DNA of 64,000 nt, from NCBI GenBank assembly GCA_013334865.1, contig JAAXWS010000006.1, positions 69,306-133,305 of the forward strand, written 5' to 3'. This DNA comes from Chlorobiaceae bacterium. GTDB taxonomy: Bacteria > Bacteroidota > Chlorobiia > Chlorobiales > Chlorobiaceae. Under the pieces are notes generated by a model. That model was given only the letters and a program-made list of their open reading frames with translations. It ran no database searches and was not told the origin of the DNA. Positions 47,270 to 56,183 of this stretch are shown here, piece after piece; position 1 is the first letter of the stretch, and every line of letters begins with the position of its first letter. A program made the translations under genes and the position numbers.

Positions 47270-47884
47270 TCATCTCCAGTTCAGGAAAAATGCTACCGAG
47301 AGCATGTGGGCAAGGGTCAGCACCACCAGGAACGAAACCAGAGGCATGTGGATGGCCCGCCACTGCTCAAGAGCTCTGACCGTCATCGAGTCCAGGATGT
47401 GCCGGATATCCGCAAGGTACTCTTCAGCCTCTACGGTATCGGGCATAGCCGACTGCTTTTTTTTCAATGCAACCTCCTCCCTGAACTTCCGGATCAGGTA
47501 CTGGCCGATGTGGCCGCTGGCGGTCACGACCATCATGAGACCGGTCGCGGCCCAGGGAAGCAGTGCGTTGAAATGGACCCCGGAATGCACCAGAACCATC
47601 AGCGTCCCCAGCCAGCCGGAGTTGCAGTGCATGCGAAGGAACGCCTTGAGCGTCCCGCTCCTGACCACCTTGTGCTTGCGGGCGGAGTATCCGAACGAGA
47701 AAATGATGAACGCGGTACCGATAGGTCCGAGGTACCTGCCGATCCACGAAAGTCCTGCGACGTGAAGGAGGTAGTCAAGCGAAAGCGATGCAACGATGAG
47801 CAGAAGGTAGGAGATCGAAAGGGGAAGGGCTCGCTGGATCAGCACGGATTGCCACATGGTCGATATCTTGTTCATTTTGATCAA
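47270..47884 (-). CDS. Cytochrome b-like/DUF4405-type membrane protein
   Basis: About 5 TM segments with intramembrane His (FLRMHCNSGWLGTLMVLVHSGVHF; HMPLVSFLVVLTLAHMLSV); 4 bp from the multiheme cytochrome gene. Confidence 0.72.
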   Translation of the reverse strand: MIKMNKISTMWQSVLIQRALPLSISYLLLIVASLSLDYLLHVAGLSWIGRYLGPIGTAFIIFSFGYSARKHKVVRSGTLKAFLRMHCNSGWLGTLMVLVHSGVHFNALLPWAATGLMMVVTASGHIGQYLIRKFREEVALKKKQSAMPDTVEAEEYLADIRHILDSMTVRALEQWRAIHMPLVSFLVVLTLAHMLSVAFFLNWR

Positions 47885-47908
47885 TCAAAGCAAAAAGATA
47901 TCAGTGCA

Positions 47909-47951
47909 GGCTTAAACGAGCCTGAAACGGAGATTAAAAAACGCTTAATTA
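47909..47951 (-). promoter_or_regulatory. Four 11-bp-phased TTAAA boxes (site A)
   Basis: Cores start at 47912 TTAAA, 47923 TGAAA, 47934 TTAAA, 47945 TTAAT; spacing 11/11/11. Confidence 0.8.
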
Positions 47952-49369
47952 TTCGCAGGCGGAAAGGTCATCAGGAAAGTGGTGCCATGGCATTCACGGC
48001 TCCTGACCGAGACGGTGATCCCCTGCAGGTCGGCGAGCTTCCTGACGATCGAAAGTCCCAGTCCGAACCCCCCGGTATTCGAACTCCTCGATTCGTCAAC
48101 CCGGTAGAACCGATCGAACACATAGTGAAGCTTCTCAGCGGGGATGCCGATTCCGTAGTCCGTAATGGCACAGACCGGGTGACCGTCCCTGCTGCCGCAC
48201 CATATCTCAACGACCGAACCTTCCGGAGAGTATTTTATCGCGTTGGAGATCAGGTTCTCGAGCATGATCTCAAGCATGGCGGGGTTCACCGCGACCGATC
48301 CGGAAGCCATGCGCTCTATCCTGAGCGTAATGTTCCTGGCGACGGCCATCGGTTCCATCCGATCGATGAGGGACTGCAGTATGCCGGCCAGCCCGATCTG
48401 AGCGATCTGAGGGTTCACATTATCGTTTTCGTAACGCGCCAGCATCAGCAACTGGTCGATAAGGCGCGCCATCCGGTTCAGTTCATCAAGGCAGTAGCGG
48501 ATCCGCTCTTCGTAATGGGCCACATCACGCGGCTTGCGCACCAGAACGTCGAGAGTCCCCTTCACGACGGCAAGCGGGGTCTTGAGCTCATGGGAAGCGT
48601 CGGCGGTGAACTGTTTTTCACGCCGGAAAGCATACTGGAGACGGTCGAGCAGGCCGTTGATCGTCGAGCCGAGCCGGTACAACTCGTCACGTTGGCGAGG
48701 CAGGAGAAGGCGACGGTCAAGGCTCTCCTGGGTAATGGTCTCAGCCATCGAGATGACCTCTTCGACCGGCTGGATGCTCCGCCCCGCGATGAGGCGGGTA
48801 AGTCCGAACAGGATGACGATGATGACCGGGAACGAGACTATGACGATGTACTTGAGGTCCCGGAGCACGATCATGGCGCTTTTGAGGGGCACGGCCACGA
48901 TCAGGTACCCCTCGATGGTTCCCTTGCGGTCGACCAGCGGCACCTGCACCTGTCGCATCGTCGATGCGCCGAGGGTGGTGTTGAAAAAACGGACGCCGGA
49001 ATAGGATGGTTCGAACGAAAGGACGTTCCGTGCGAGGTTCGTCGTCTTGCTGACGACCTGCCCCGTGCTGTCCACCAGCTGGACGAATTCCGGATCGATA
49101 TCGGCAATTTTCCTGATCCTGTGCGTTTCACTCCGGCGATCGCCTCTTGCCTCGTCGAGGCCGATCTCCTTGAGGCTGGTGAACTCGCAGACATCATGGC
49201 TCTTGACATGGGCGTCAGAGAGCGTTTCGGTGACCTCATGGCGAAGCTCCTCGTCGAAATGTCGGTAGACGACTCTGTCGACCGTGACGAAAATAACGAC
49301 GAACACAAGGGCCATGAGCACCGCCGTTGCGCCGGTATAGTAGAGCGCCATGCGGTTGCGCAGGCTCAT
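47945..49369 (-). CDS. Sensor histidine kinase (HAMP, HisKA, HATPase)
   Basis: FTADASHELKTPLAVVKGTLDVL, NAIKYSPEGSVVEI, GFGLGLSIVRKLADLQG. Start at internal Met 49369. Confidence 0.93.
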   Translation of the reverse strand: MSLRNRMALYYTGATAVLMALVFVVIFVTVDRVVYRHFDEELRHEVTETLSDAHVKSHDVCEFTSLKEIGLDEARGDRRSETHRIRKIADIDPEFVQLVDSTGQVVSKTTNLARNVLSFEPSYSGVRFFNTTLGASTMRQVQVPLVDRKGTIEGYLIVAVPLKSAMIVLRDLKYIVIVSFPVIIVILFGLTRLIAGRSIQPVEEVISMAETITQESLDRRLLLPRQRDELYRLGSTINGLLDRLQYAFRREKQFTADASHELKTPLAVVKGTLDVLVRKPRDVAHYEERIRYCLDELNRMARLIDQLLMLARYENDNVNPQIAQIGLAGILQSLIDRMEPMAVARNITLRIERMASGSVAVNPAMLEIMLENLISNAIKYSPEGSVVEIWCGSRDGHPVCAITDYGIGIPAEKLHYVFDRFYRVDESRSSNTGGFGLGLSIVRKLADLQGITVSVRSRECHGTTFLMTFPPANN

Positions 49370-49428
49370 GGAAGGAAACGGGGCCGACTGTGTTCTTCCT
49401 GCCACCCCTGCCTTGTCATAACGATTGA

Positions 49429-50112
49429 TCACTCGGCGCTTTTGGCTGCATCCCGCACGATATAGCCGATCCCCCTGATCGTCTGGATCAGGTTGTCGCA
49501 CCCTGCGGCCTCTAGCTTCCTGCGGAGGAAATTGATGTAGACGTCGATGACCGATGTATCGGAATAGAACTGGATGTCCCAGACATGTTCGATGATGCGG
49601 CTTCTGGAACAGGGACGGTCCTTGTTGCGGACAAGGTACTCGAGCAGGGCGAACTCCTTTGGCGTGAGCGTCAGCTCGTTGCCGTTGCAGACCGCCTGGT
49701 GGGTCACAGGATTGATGGAAAGCGGCCCTGCGGAGACGGAATCGCCGTCATGACTGGCGCCCCTGAGCTGCACCCTGATTCTGGCGAGGACCTCCTCGAA
49801 TTCGAACGGCTTCCTGATATAATCGTTGGCACCGCTCTCAAGCCCGAAAACGACGTCTTCGAGCGTGTCACGGGCCGTCAGGAAAATTACGGGGACATTG
49901 CCACCCGCCTGCCGGATGTGACGGCATACCTCGATGCCGCTCAGCGCCGGGACCATCCAGTCGATCAGGATGAGGTCATATTCGTTGGTCATGGCCATGT
50001 CCAGTCCGATCCTGCCGTCGTAAGCCACGTCAACGGCAAAACACTCCTCTTCGAGCCCCTCCTTGAGAAACCTGGCAATCCCGGGCTCGTCTTCTATAAT
50101 GAGTAATCTCAT
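49429..50112 (-). CDS. OmpR/PhoB-family response regulator
   Basis: MRLLIIEDEPGIARFLKEGLEEE, LILIDWMVPALSG, DYIRKPFEFEEVLARI, wHTH DVYINFLRRKLEAAGCDNLIQTIRGIGYIV. Confidence 0.95.
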   Translation of the reverse strand: MRLLIIEDEPGIARFLKEGLEEECFAVDVAYDGRIGLDMAMTNEYDLILIDWMVPALSGIEVCRHIRQAGGNVPVIFLTARDTLEDVVFGLESGANDYIRKPFEFEEVLARIRVQLRGASHDGDSVSAGPLSINPVTHQAVCNGNELTLTPKEFALLEYLVRNKDRPCSRSRIIEHVWDIQFYSDTSVIDVYINFLRRKLEAAGCDNLIQTIRGIGYIVRDAAKSAE

Positions 50113-50123
50113 ACAGCATCGGG

Positions 50124-50651
50124 TTAATGAGCTTCAGCATCCTCACCCTGTCCGCCAAGAACTGCGCCGAGTACCTCGCCGCCCTCCTTGCCGTTCATCC
50201 GGGCGATTTCCGCAATGCTCCGGGACGGGTCTTCGACCTTGATGCCTCGTGCCCCAAGGCGTGCGACCAGCTCTGCGGACGGCGCCTTCACCACGAGGGC
50301 CACGGTCGCAAGCGGTGCGGACTCGAGGGCATGGGCAGCCGCCTTGCCGGCCCGCTTGCCCCCTGCCTCTTCATCTTCGCCGAACACCGGCAGCATGGAC
50401 GCTACGGCGACGGCCAGAGCCAGCCCCATCACGGCCAGGGCAGGTTTCCTGGAAAAATATGCGGTAAATGGCTTCCTGTTCGACAGCGCATGCAGGGTGA
50501 TGCCGCCAAGGAGCAGCCAGCTGAGCCAGCGGTGCACCGGCTCTACTGCACCGATTTCAATATCAAAAAAAATCAGGATACCTGTGACTGCAGAAATCAC
50601 AAAAGATCCGATGGCAATCGGTGTCGCCCACGTTTTCAGGGATGTGCTCAT
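50124..50651 (-). CDS. DUF4405-like membrane protein
   Basis: TPIAIGSFVISAVTGILIFFDIEIGAVEPVHRWLSWLLLGGITLHALSN. Confidence 0.75.
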   Translation of the reverse strand: MSTSLKTWATPIAIGSFVISAVTGILIFFDIEIGAVEPVHRWLSWLLLGGITLHALSNRKPFTAYFSRKPALAVMGLALAVAVASMLPVFGEDEEAGGKRAGKAAAHALESAPLATVALVVKAPSAELVARLGARGIKVEDPSRSIAEIARMNGKEGGEVLGAVLGGQGEDAEAH

Positions 50652-50712
50652 AGTGTCCGGGAGTTATTTTGAAGCAATACGTTTCTTGCAACAGATAAAG
50701 TAGTCCCGTAAC

Positions 50713-50754
50713 GATTAAACAAAGCTTAGCCGCGGATTAAATTTCGGTTAAAAT
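50713..50754 (-). promoter_or_regulatory. Four 11-bp-phased TTAAA boxes (site B)
   Basis: Cores start at 50715 TTAAA, 50726 TTAGC, 50737 TTAAA, 50748 TTAAA; spacing 11/11/11; 64 nt upstream of the ATG at 50651. Confidence 0.8.
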
Positions 50755-50870
50755 TCCATATCGATACGTGTTCCGGATCCGACAAAAGTTCCCGACGATT
50801 TGGACTGGAAAGATCGACGGGAGGTATCGGACCCTGGGATACGAAACCATCCCGTTGCTCTTCTCCCCCG

Positions 50871-51398
50871 TCAAAATGTCCTGACCGGGCGAACGTTGTT
50901 GTACTCGAGTTTGTAGCCGAGATTGTGGTTCCCGGTGCGGAAGCTAAGGTCCCAGGCATCGTTCCTGTCGCTTTCAGTGGAAGACCAGTAGTAGTGGCGT
51001 TCCTTGAAACCACCGATAGCAAACCTGTTCTCATAAAACCTGTCAAGCTCATCCTTGCTCGGAAGCCTCCAGTCATCGTGTCCGCCCCCACGATACTCCG
51101 TGCAGGACTTGACGGCTTTTGCCCAACTGGCTGGAGCGATATCCTCTCCGGCAGCGATGAGCCCATGGACCTGGCCGGCCACATAACCGCGGTCGCTTTT
51201 CCTGAAGATGTAGGCAACCTTTCCCCCGCCATAAGTATCGCCGACATTGAGTGTGGCCTGCGAACCGGCACCCGCAGCCACCGCATCGGCAGCGTAAGCT
51301 GAGGAGATACCGAACGGGACGATGACTGAGCAGAAGAGCGCGAATCCGGCAAGTGCCTTTCGTGCTCGGGATACTGAAAGGTTTTTCGATCTTTGCAT
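50871..51398 (-). CDS. Secreted DUF1566/FISUMP-like (C-type-lectin-fold-like) protein
   Basis: Signal peptide; ASWAKAVKSCTEYRGGGHDDWRLPSKDELDRFYENR...YYWSSTESDRNDAWDLSFRTGN. Confidence 0.82.
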   Translation of the reverse strand: MQRSKNLSVSRARKALAGFALFCSVIVPFGISSAYAADAVAAGAGSQATLNVGDTYGGGKVAYIFRKSDRGYVAGQVHGLIAAGEDIAPASWAKAVKSCTEYRGGGHDDWRLPSKDELDRFYENRFAIGGFKERHYYWSSTESDRNDAWDLSFRTGNHNLGYKLEYNNVRPVRTF

Positions 51399-51583
51399 GA
51401 GATTTCTCCTTTTGTGAAGTTTAAGGTTATGAACATCCGGTGAAGTTAACGGCCGCATCGGCGGCCATCTCGCAGCACAACGCGGGCTGGTCGTTGCTGA
51501 AACGACCATGCATCACTTCCGACAGCTGATTCGGCCGATCATTGATGCATTCCAGGCCTGCTTCAACAATAATAGCAAGCCTC

Positions 51584-51623
51584 TCTTAAACCCGTCTTAA
51601 CGATCGTTAAAACTTTCCTTAAA
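51584..51623 (-). promoter_or_regulatory. 11-bp-phased TTAAA boxes (site C)
   Basis: At 11-bp steps: 51586 TTAAA, 51597 TTAAC, 51608 TAAAA, 51619 TTAAA; TATTAT -10-like element about 12 bp downstream on the minus strand. Confidence 0.65.
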
Positions 51624-51649
51624 AAAGAATCCGGACCATATCCGGATTC
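51621..51649 (-). terminator. Rho-independent terminator of the ECF sigma operon
   Basis: Minus strand GAATCCGGA-TATGG-TCCGGATTC-TTTTTT. Confidence 0.85.
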
Positions 51650-51798
51650 AACAAAAGGGTATCCCCTGCTCCCAACGGGTTTTCTCGTGAAAGCGACCAT
51701 CGGCATCCCGGGGGAGGCCGGGGGGAGCATACGAAGAGGGGCTGTTACTGGCGGAGGTGCGCTGGCGGTCCGGGAACTTGAAGCAGCATAAGCAGTCG

Positions 51799-52602
51799 CT
51801 ATCGCGACAGGGCCGGAACATCCTTGCGGACGGTGTCGGCAGAGGTTGCCGCTGCGCCTGCCGCAGGAACAAGACGCTTGTTGAACTTCTTTTCCCAAGC
51901 CTGGATCGAAGATGCCCTGAACTCGAGCTGACCGGTCTTCAAGCCGGTGATCTTGATGTACTTGCCCGGGAGTATCCGGGTACCCGGATTTACGTCGGTA
52001 TCGGCGATGTCAACCGACCATATCCGCTTCTTGTAGTCCATCACGACCAGAACATTCCGGGACCCGTCAAGGCGGATCACCTTCCCCCCGAGCCATCCCT
52101 TGCGGGCCTGGGTCCACCGCTGCTCGTTCGCATAAACCAGATGGTCGTAACCCCGGACATTCTCGATGAGGTAGCGGTGGATGATCTGGCCGACATCGAA
52201 GAGGTTCATGAAACCACTGAGGGCAAGGCTGAGCAACAGCGAACCGCCGATCACCCGAAGCGTCGGATAGCGATACCCTTTCCTGGTGTGCCTGACCCCG
52301 TAGTAAGCGACGAGTGTAAAGAGCAGGAGGGCGGTTAACCAGAGGTACGGGATGCTGTCTATGATATCTTCAACAAGAGGCTGCTGGGCGAGGAAGCGGG
52401 TTATCCTTGCCTGATCGACCAGGAAATCATGGTCGAGGAACACGTACATGGCGGTAGCCATGGAAAGGCTTCCGGTGATGACCGATATGACGGCCAGGGT
52501 CCAGAAAACACCACGCCTCAGAAGGAAGTGCCAACGGGGGATCGGGACAACCTTTCTCTTTTCGATTTCATCGAGTATCAAATCAGGACTGAACTGTACC
52601 AT
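51799..52602 (-). CDS. Hypothetical membrane protein (possible ECF anti-sigma partner)
   Basis: About 3 TM segments, C-terminal soluble beta-rich domain; directly follows the sigma factor gene. Confidence 0.5.
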   Translation of the reverse strand: MVQFSPDLILDEIEKRKVVPIPRWHFLLRRGVFWTLAVISVITGSLSMATAMYVFLDHDFLVDQARITRFLAQQPLVEDIIDSIPYLWLTALLLFTLVAYYGVRHTRKGYRYPTLRVIGGSLLLSLALSGFMNLFDVGQIIHRYLIENVRGYDHLVYANEQRWTQARKGWLGGKVIRLDGSRNVLVVMDYKKRIWSVDIADTDVNPGTRILPGKYIKITGLKTGQLEFRASSIQAWEKKFNKRLVPAAGAAATSADTVRKDVPALSR

Positions 52603-52613
52603 TCGTGCTACTG

Positions 52614-53207
52614 CTATGCCTTTTCCAGGATGCTTTTCATCTTCTTTTTCGCGCGGTTGATCAACGTCGCAACGGTTCCCTCCGGCATCAGCAGGATGTC
52701 GGATATCTCTTCGTAGGATTTCCCTTCGAAAAACTTCAGGACGATCACTTCCCTGTATTTCGAGTCGAGCGCTTCCACAGCTCCCTGAACCTCCTCTGGA
52801 CTATGCCTTTGGTGTTCGGTACCGTCGACACCGAGGTCGGCGACCAGGGTTTCCAGCAGGAACAGGTCTCCCTCCCTGTCTAATACGGCCGGACGCACCT
52901 TTTCCTTTCGAAAAAAACTGATTATTTCGTTGTGGGCAATACGGTAGATCCAGGAAGAGAACGGAAATGAGTGGTCGTAATCGTTCAGATGAAGGTAGGT
53001 CTTGATGAAGATCTCCTGGAGAAGGTCCTGTGCCGAAGCGTTGCTCCGGCATCCGAGCCTGGAGACATAACGCATGAGCGGCGCCTCATACCGGCGCACG
53101 ATCGCCGCAAACCCTTGCCTGTCCTCAAGGGCACGTGCAACCAGCTCCTGGTCGCTGACGGGAGGTTTTACCTGATGTCCGGAGTCTCTGGGCATAGCCG
53201 CAAACAA
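52614..53207 (-). CDS. ECF RNA polymerase sigma factor
   Basis: DLLQEIFIKTYLHLNDYDHSFPFSSWIYRIAHNEIISFFRKEK and YREVIVLKFFEGKSYEEISDILLMPEGTVATLINRAKKKMK. Confidence 0.94.
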   Translation of the reverse strand: MFAAMPRDSGHQVKPPVSDQELVARALEDRQGFAAIVRRYEAPLMRYVSRLGCRSNASAQDLLQEIFIKTYLHLNDYDHSFPFSSWIYRIAHNEIISFFRKEKVRPAVLDREGDLFLLETLVADLGVDGTEHQRHSPEEVQGAVEALDSKYREVIVLKFFEGKSYEEISDILLMPEGTVATLINRAKKKMKSILEKA

Positions 53208-53235
53208 AATACCGAAATTGCATCAAAGGCGTGCA

Positions 53236-53721
53236 TCATGCCCCACCCTCTTTGATGAGGCGGCGGGCACTCCTTTTTTTTATGAGCACATAGGCGACGT
53301 AGAGCACGATCACAAGGTTCAGCGACAAGAACCCGACCTTGATCCAGGAAAAGCCTTTGGCGAGTTCGTAAAACTCTATCGGGAGGTAGACGCTGCAGCT
53401 CACCAGAGCGAACCACTCGGCCCAGGTCCTGGCATACCACAATCCGTAGGCTTCAATGAACCTCATGGCCGAATAGAGTGCCGCCAGCATGGCCAGCAGA
53501 TGGAACTGGCCGGCGGTGATGCCCGATGCGATAAAAGCAAAGACTTTCGGAAAGTGCGCGGCAAGGCCGGACGGTAGCTGGCCGACAAGCTGGCCGGGCG
53601 TCACCGCTGCACCACCATGGAAAAGGGCCAGGAGTGAAAGCAGGATCGCCACCACAAGGAGCCCTTTGGCCGTCTCCAGCATAGCTATGGCCCGCAGGCC
53701 TCCGGTCGTGGTATTCATCAA
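53236..53721 (-). CDS. DUF2127-like membrane protein
   Basis: AMLETAKGLLVVAILLSLLAL, AMRFIEAYGLWYARTWAEWFALVSCSVYLPIEFYEL. Confidence 0.78.
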   Translation of the reverse strand: MMNTTTGGLRAIAMLETAKGLLVVAILLSLLALFHGGAAVTPGQLVGQLPSGLAAHFPKVFAFIASGITAGQFHLLAMLAALYSAMRFIEAYGLWYARTWAEWFALVSCSVYLPIEFYELAKGFSWIKVGFLSLNLVIVLYVAYVLIKKRSARRLIKEGGA

Positions 53722-54015
53722 TGAAGATTGCAGTTAAGGAAATTTCCGGAGTACCGGCGGAAGATGCCGGCACGTTAGGCAGGAGCTCCACGGACGACGC
53801 TATACGATACACCGGGTCCGGAAACATCTCAATCCAAATATAGTGAAGTGAGACGCAATTTTCCCGTCGCCGCTCCCTTTCCCGCGTTCCATAGCCTCCA
53901 GGCAAAGCCGGCAACCACTCTACGGCGATGGAATCATGCGGGTTTGCATGAATAAAAAAAACCGTTTCATTATACCTTACGAGGCAAACGACAACATCTT
54001 ACCAGGAGTACCGAC

Positions 54016-55203
54016 ATGAAATTCACCTTCCATAACCCGACTGATCTCATCTTCGGCGCCGGAATGCTATCGGAGCTCGGCAAGACTGTCGCAGCATATG
54101 GAAAGAAAGCCCTGCTCGTCACCGGCGGGGGCAGTGTAAAACAGAACGGCACCTTCGACCGGGCCGTAAAAAGCCTGAGCGAAGCCGGCGTCTCGATAGC
54201 CGAATGCTCCGGCGTTGAGCCCAACCCCCGGCTTTCGACGGTAGAGAGGGGGGCCGGGATCGCCCGTCGTGAAGGATGCGACGTCGTCGTCGCGCTGGGC
54301 GGAGGAAGCACCATGGATGCAGCCAAGATCATGGCCGCGGCACTCTTCTACGATGGCGACCTGTGGAACATGTTCCTCCATGGCCAGAAGAACCGCCGCC
54401 TCCCGGAGCGTGCGCTCCCGATCGTGACTGTGCCGACCCTTGCCGCAACCGGTTCCGAGATGAACTGCGGATCGGTCATCACCAACGAAGAGACCACCAT
54501 CAAGTCGTTCGTCACCGCCCCTTGCCTCTACCCGAAAGTCGCCATCGTCGACCCGGAACTGACGGTGAGCGTCCCGAAGCACCAGACCGCATTCGGCGTG
54601 TGCGACCTCATCACCCACGTCACCGAATCCTACTTCAACGGCGTCGACGGTACGCCGCTCCAGGACCGCTTCGCCGAAGGGGTAATCCTGACCGCCATGG
54701 AATGGGGCCCCAAAGCCGTGACCGACGGCAACGACCTTGAAGCCCGGGCGCAGGTGCAATGGGCCTCGGTCGTCGCCCTGAACGGATGGGTACAGGTCGG
54801 CACCTTCGGTCCCTACCCGGTGCACATGATCGAGCACGTGCTCTCCGCCCACCACGACATCGCGCACGGCGCCGGGCTTGCCATCGTCAACCCGGCCTGG
54901 ATGAGGTTCGCCGCCAGGACCCGGCCATCACGCTTCGTCCAGTTCGCCGAGCGGATCTTCGGAATCACCCCGAAACATCCCGAAGACCCCGACGCCATCG
55001 CCGAAGGCATCGACCGCTTCGAGGAGTTCCTCCGCTCGATCGGCTGCCCGACCCGCCTGTTCGAGGCCGGCATCGGCGACGCCCTGCTCGCCCGTTATGC
55101 CGAGGACACGGTCATCGTCGCCCACGACGACCAGGGCCGCCTCCCCGGCCGTCCCGCCATGACGCAGGCGGACATCGTCGAGGTTCTCCGCTCTGCGTTG
55201 TAA
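54016..55203 (+). CDS. Iron-containing alcohol dehydrogenase
   Basis: VALGGGSTMDAAKIMAAALFYDGD, IEHVLSAHHDIAHGAGLAIVNPAWM (BdhA/YqhD-like). Confidence 0.94.
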   Translation: MKFTFHNPTDLIFGAGMLSELGKTVAAYGKKALLVTGGGSVKQNGTFDRAVKSLSEAGVSIAECSGVEPNPRLSTVERGAGIARREGCDVVVALGGGSTMDAAKIMAAALFYDGDLWNMFLHGQKNRRLPERALPIVTVPTLAATGSEMNCGSVITNEETTIKSFVTAPCLYPKVAIVDPELTVSVPKHQTAFGVCDLITHVTESYFNGVDGTPLQDRFAEGVILTAMEWGPKAVTDGNDLEARAQVQWASVVALNGWVQVGTFGPYPVHMIEHVLSAHHDIAHGAGLAIVNPAWMRFAARTRPSRFVQFAERIFGITPKHPEDPDAIAEGIDRFEEFLRSIGCPTRLFEAGIGDALLARYAEDTVIVAHDDQGRLPGRPAMTQADIVEVLRSAL

Positions 55204-55281
55204 GGCTGGAAAGAAACCATCAGCCGGCCTTGGCCGTTGTTCTTTCTTCGAACGACAACCAGCATCAACAGGAGGCCGGCC

Positions 55282-55629
55282 ATGGGCACACGACAACTGA
55301 TCGATCGCTATCATCGGGCCTGGACGGCCGGCGATTTCACAACGGCACGCGAATGCCTTGCCGACAACCTCGATTTTCGGGGCAGCATTGACACCTTTTC
55401 GACCGCCGATGCGTTCATCGAGGCACTCAGGGGATTCCGGCAGATGCTGCGCGGCGTTACGCTTCTCCAGGGCTATCATGACCGCCAGGGGGCAGCCCTT
55501 CTCTACGACTGCGATACGGCAAGCCCGGCGGGAATCCTCCGCACCGCTGAATTCTTCAGGGTATCGAACGGAAAAATCGAGTCGATCCGCCTGGTCTTCG
55601 ATGCATCGGAACTCAGGAAAGCCAAGTAG
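55282..55629 (+). CDS. SnoaL/NTF2-like protein
   Basis: LIDRYHRAWTAGDFTTARECLADNLDFRGSIDTF...FFRVSNGKIESIRLVFD. Confidence 0.82.
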   Translation: MGTRQLIDRYHRAWTAGDFTTARECLADNLDFRGSIDTFSTADAFIEALRGFRQMLRGVTLLQGYHDRQGAALLYDCDTASPAGILRTAEFFRVSNGKIESIRLVFDASELRKAK

Positions 55630-55754
55630 CCACGAGTCGCCGGGGAAGCACAATAAAATTCTCCATGCGCAAGCAGCCCGGTTTTTCGGGCTCCGGTCAT
55701 CCTGGTGAGTATCGAGAAACTCAACCTGAAGAGGTGATGCCAATCTGAATCACC

Positions 55755-56183
55755 TTATTCAACAGCACTGTTACCATTTCCGATTTTAGACAATACCATG
55801 AGCTTTGCCGCCTCAAGACCGTCTGCAATAGAGCCACTGATGTCTCCTGCAGAAAACCTTGCCGTCGCTCTGCCTGAATAGGCTGCCACCGATTTCGGGT
55901 CAAGCACAATGGCTCTTGTAAAGTCCTCAATTGCTCCTTTCTGATCACCCAGTGCGCACTTCAAGCTTCCGTTAGCAACAAATCCTTTCGAAGATTTTTG
56001 ATCAAGTTCGACCGCTTTTGCCCAATCAACGACAGAGCCCTGAATTGAACGAGCATCAACGGCGGCACCTGTCATCAATAACGATTTATCAGGAGGCGTA
56101 TCCGTCGTGTTCTTACACGCAGACATACCTGTAATCGTGATGACCACAAGCGGAATTGAGAGAAATCGAATCGGTAGTTTCAT
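55755..56183 (-). CDS. TPR-repeat lipoprotein-like
   Basis: MKLPIRFLSIPLVVITITGMSAC lipobox; FVANGSLKCALGDQKGAIEDFTRAIVLDPKSVAAYSGRATARF TPR. Confidence 0.75.
   Translation of the reverse strand: MKLPIRFLSIPLVVITITGMSACKNTTDTPPDKSLLMTGAAVDARSIQGSVVDWAKAVELDQKSSKGFVANGSLKCALGDQKGAIEDFTRAIVLDPKSVAAYSGRATARFSAGDISGSIADGLEAAKLMVLSKIGNGNSAVE

Noticed and set aside
47207-49465. 752-aa plus-strand ORF
   Set aside because: Antisense shadow of the cytochrome b and histidine kinase genes.
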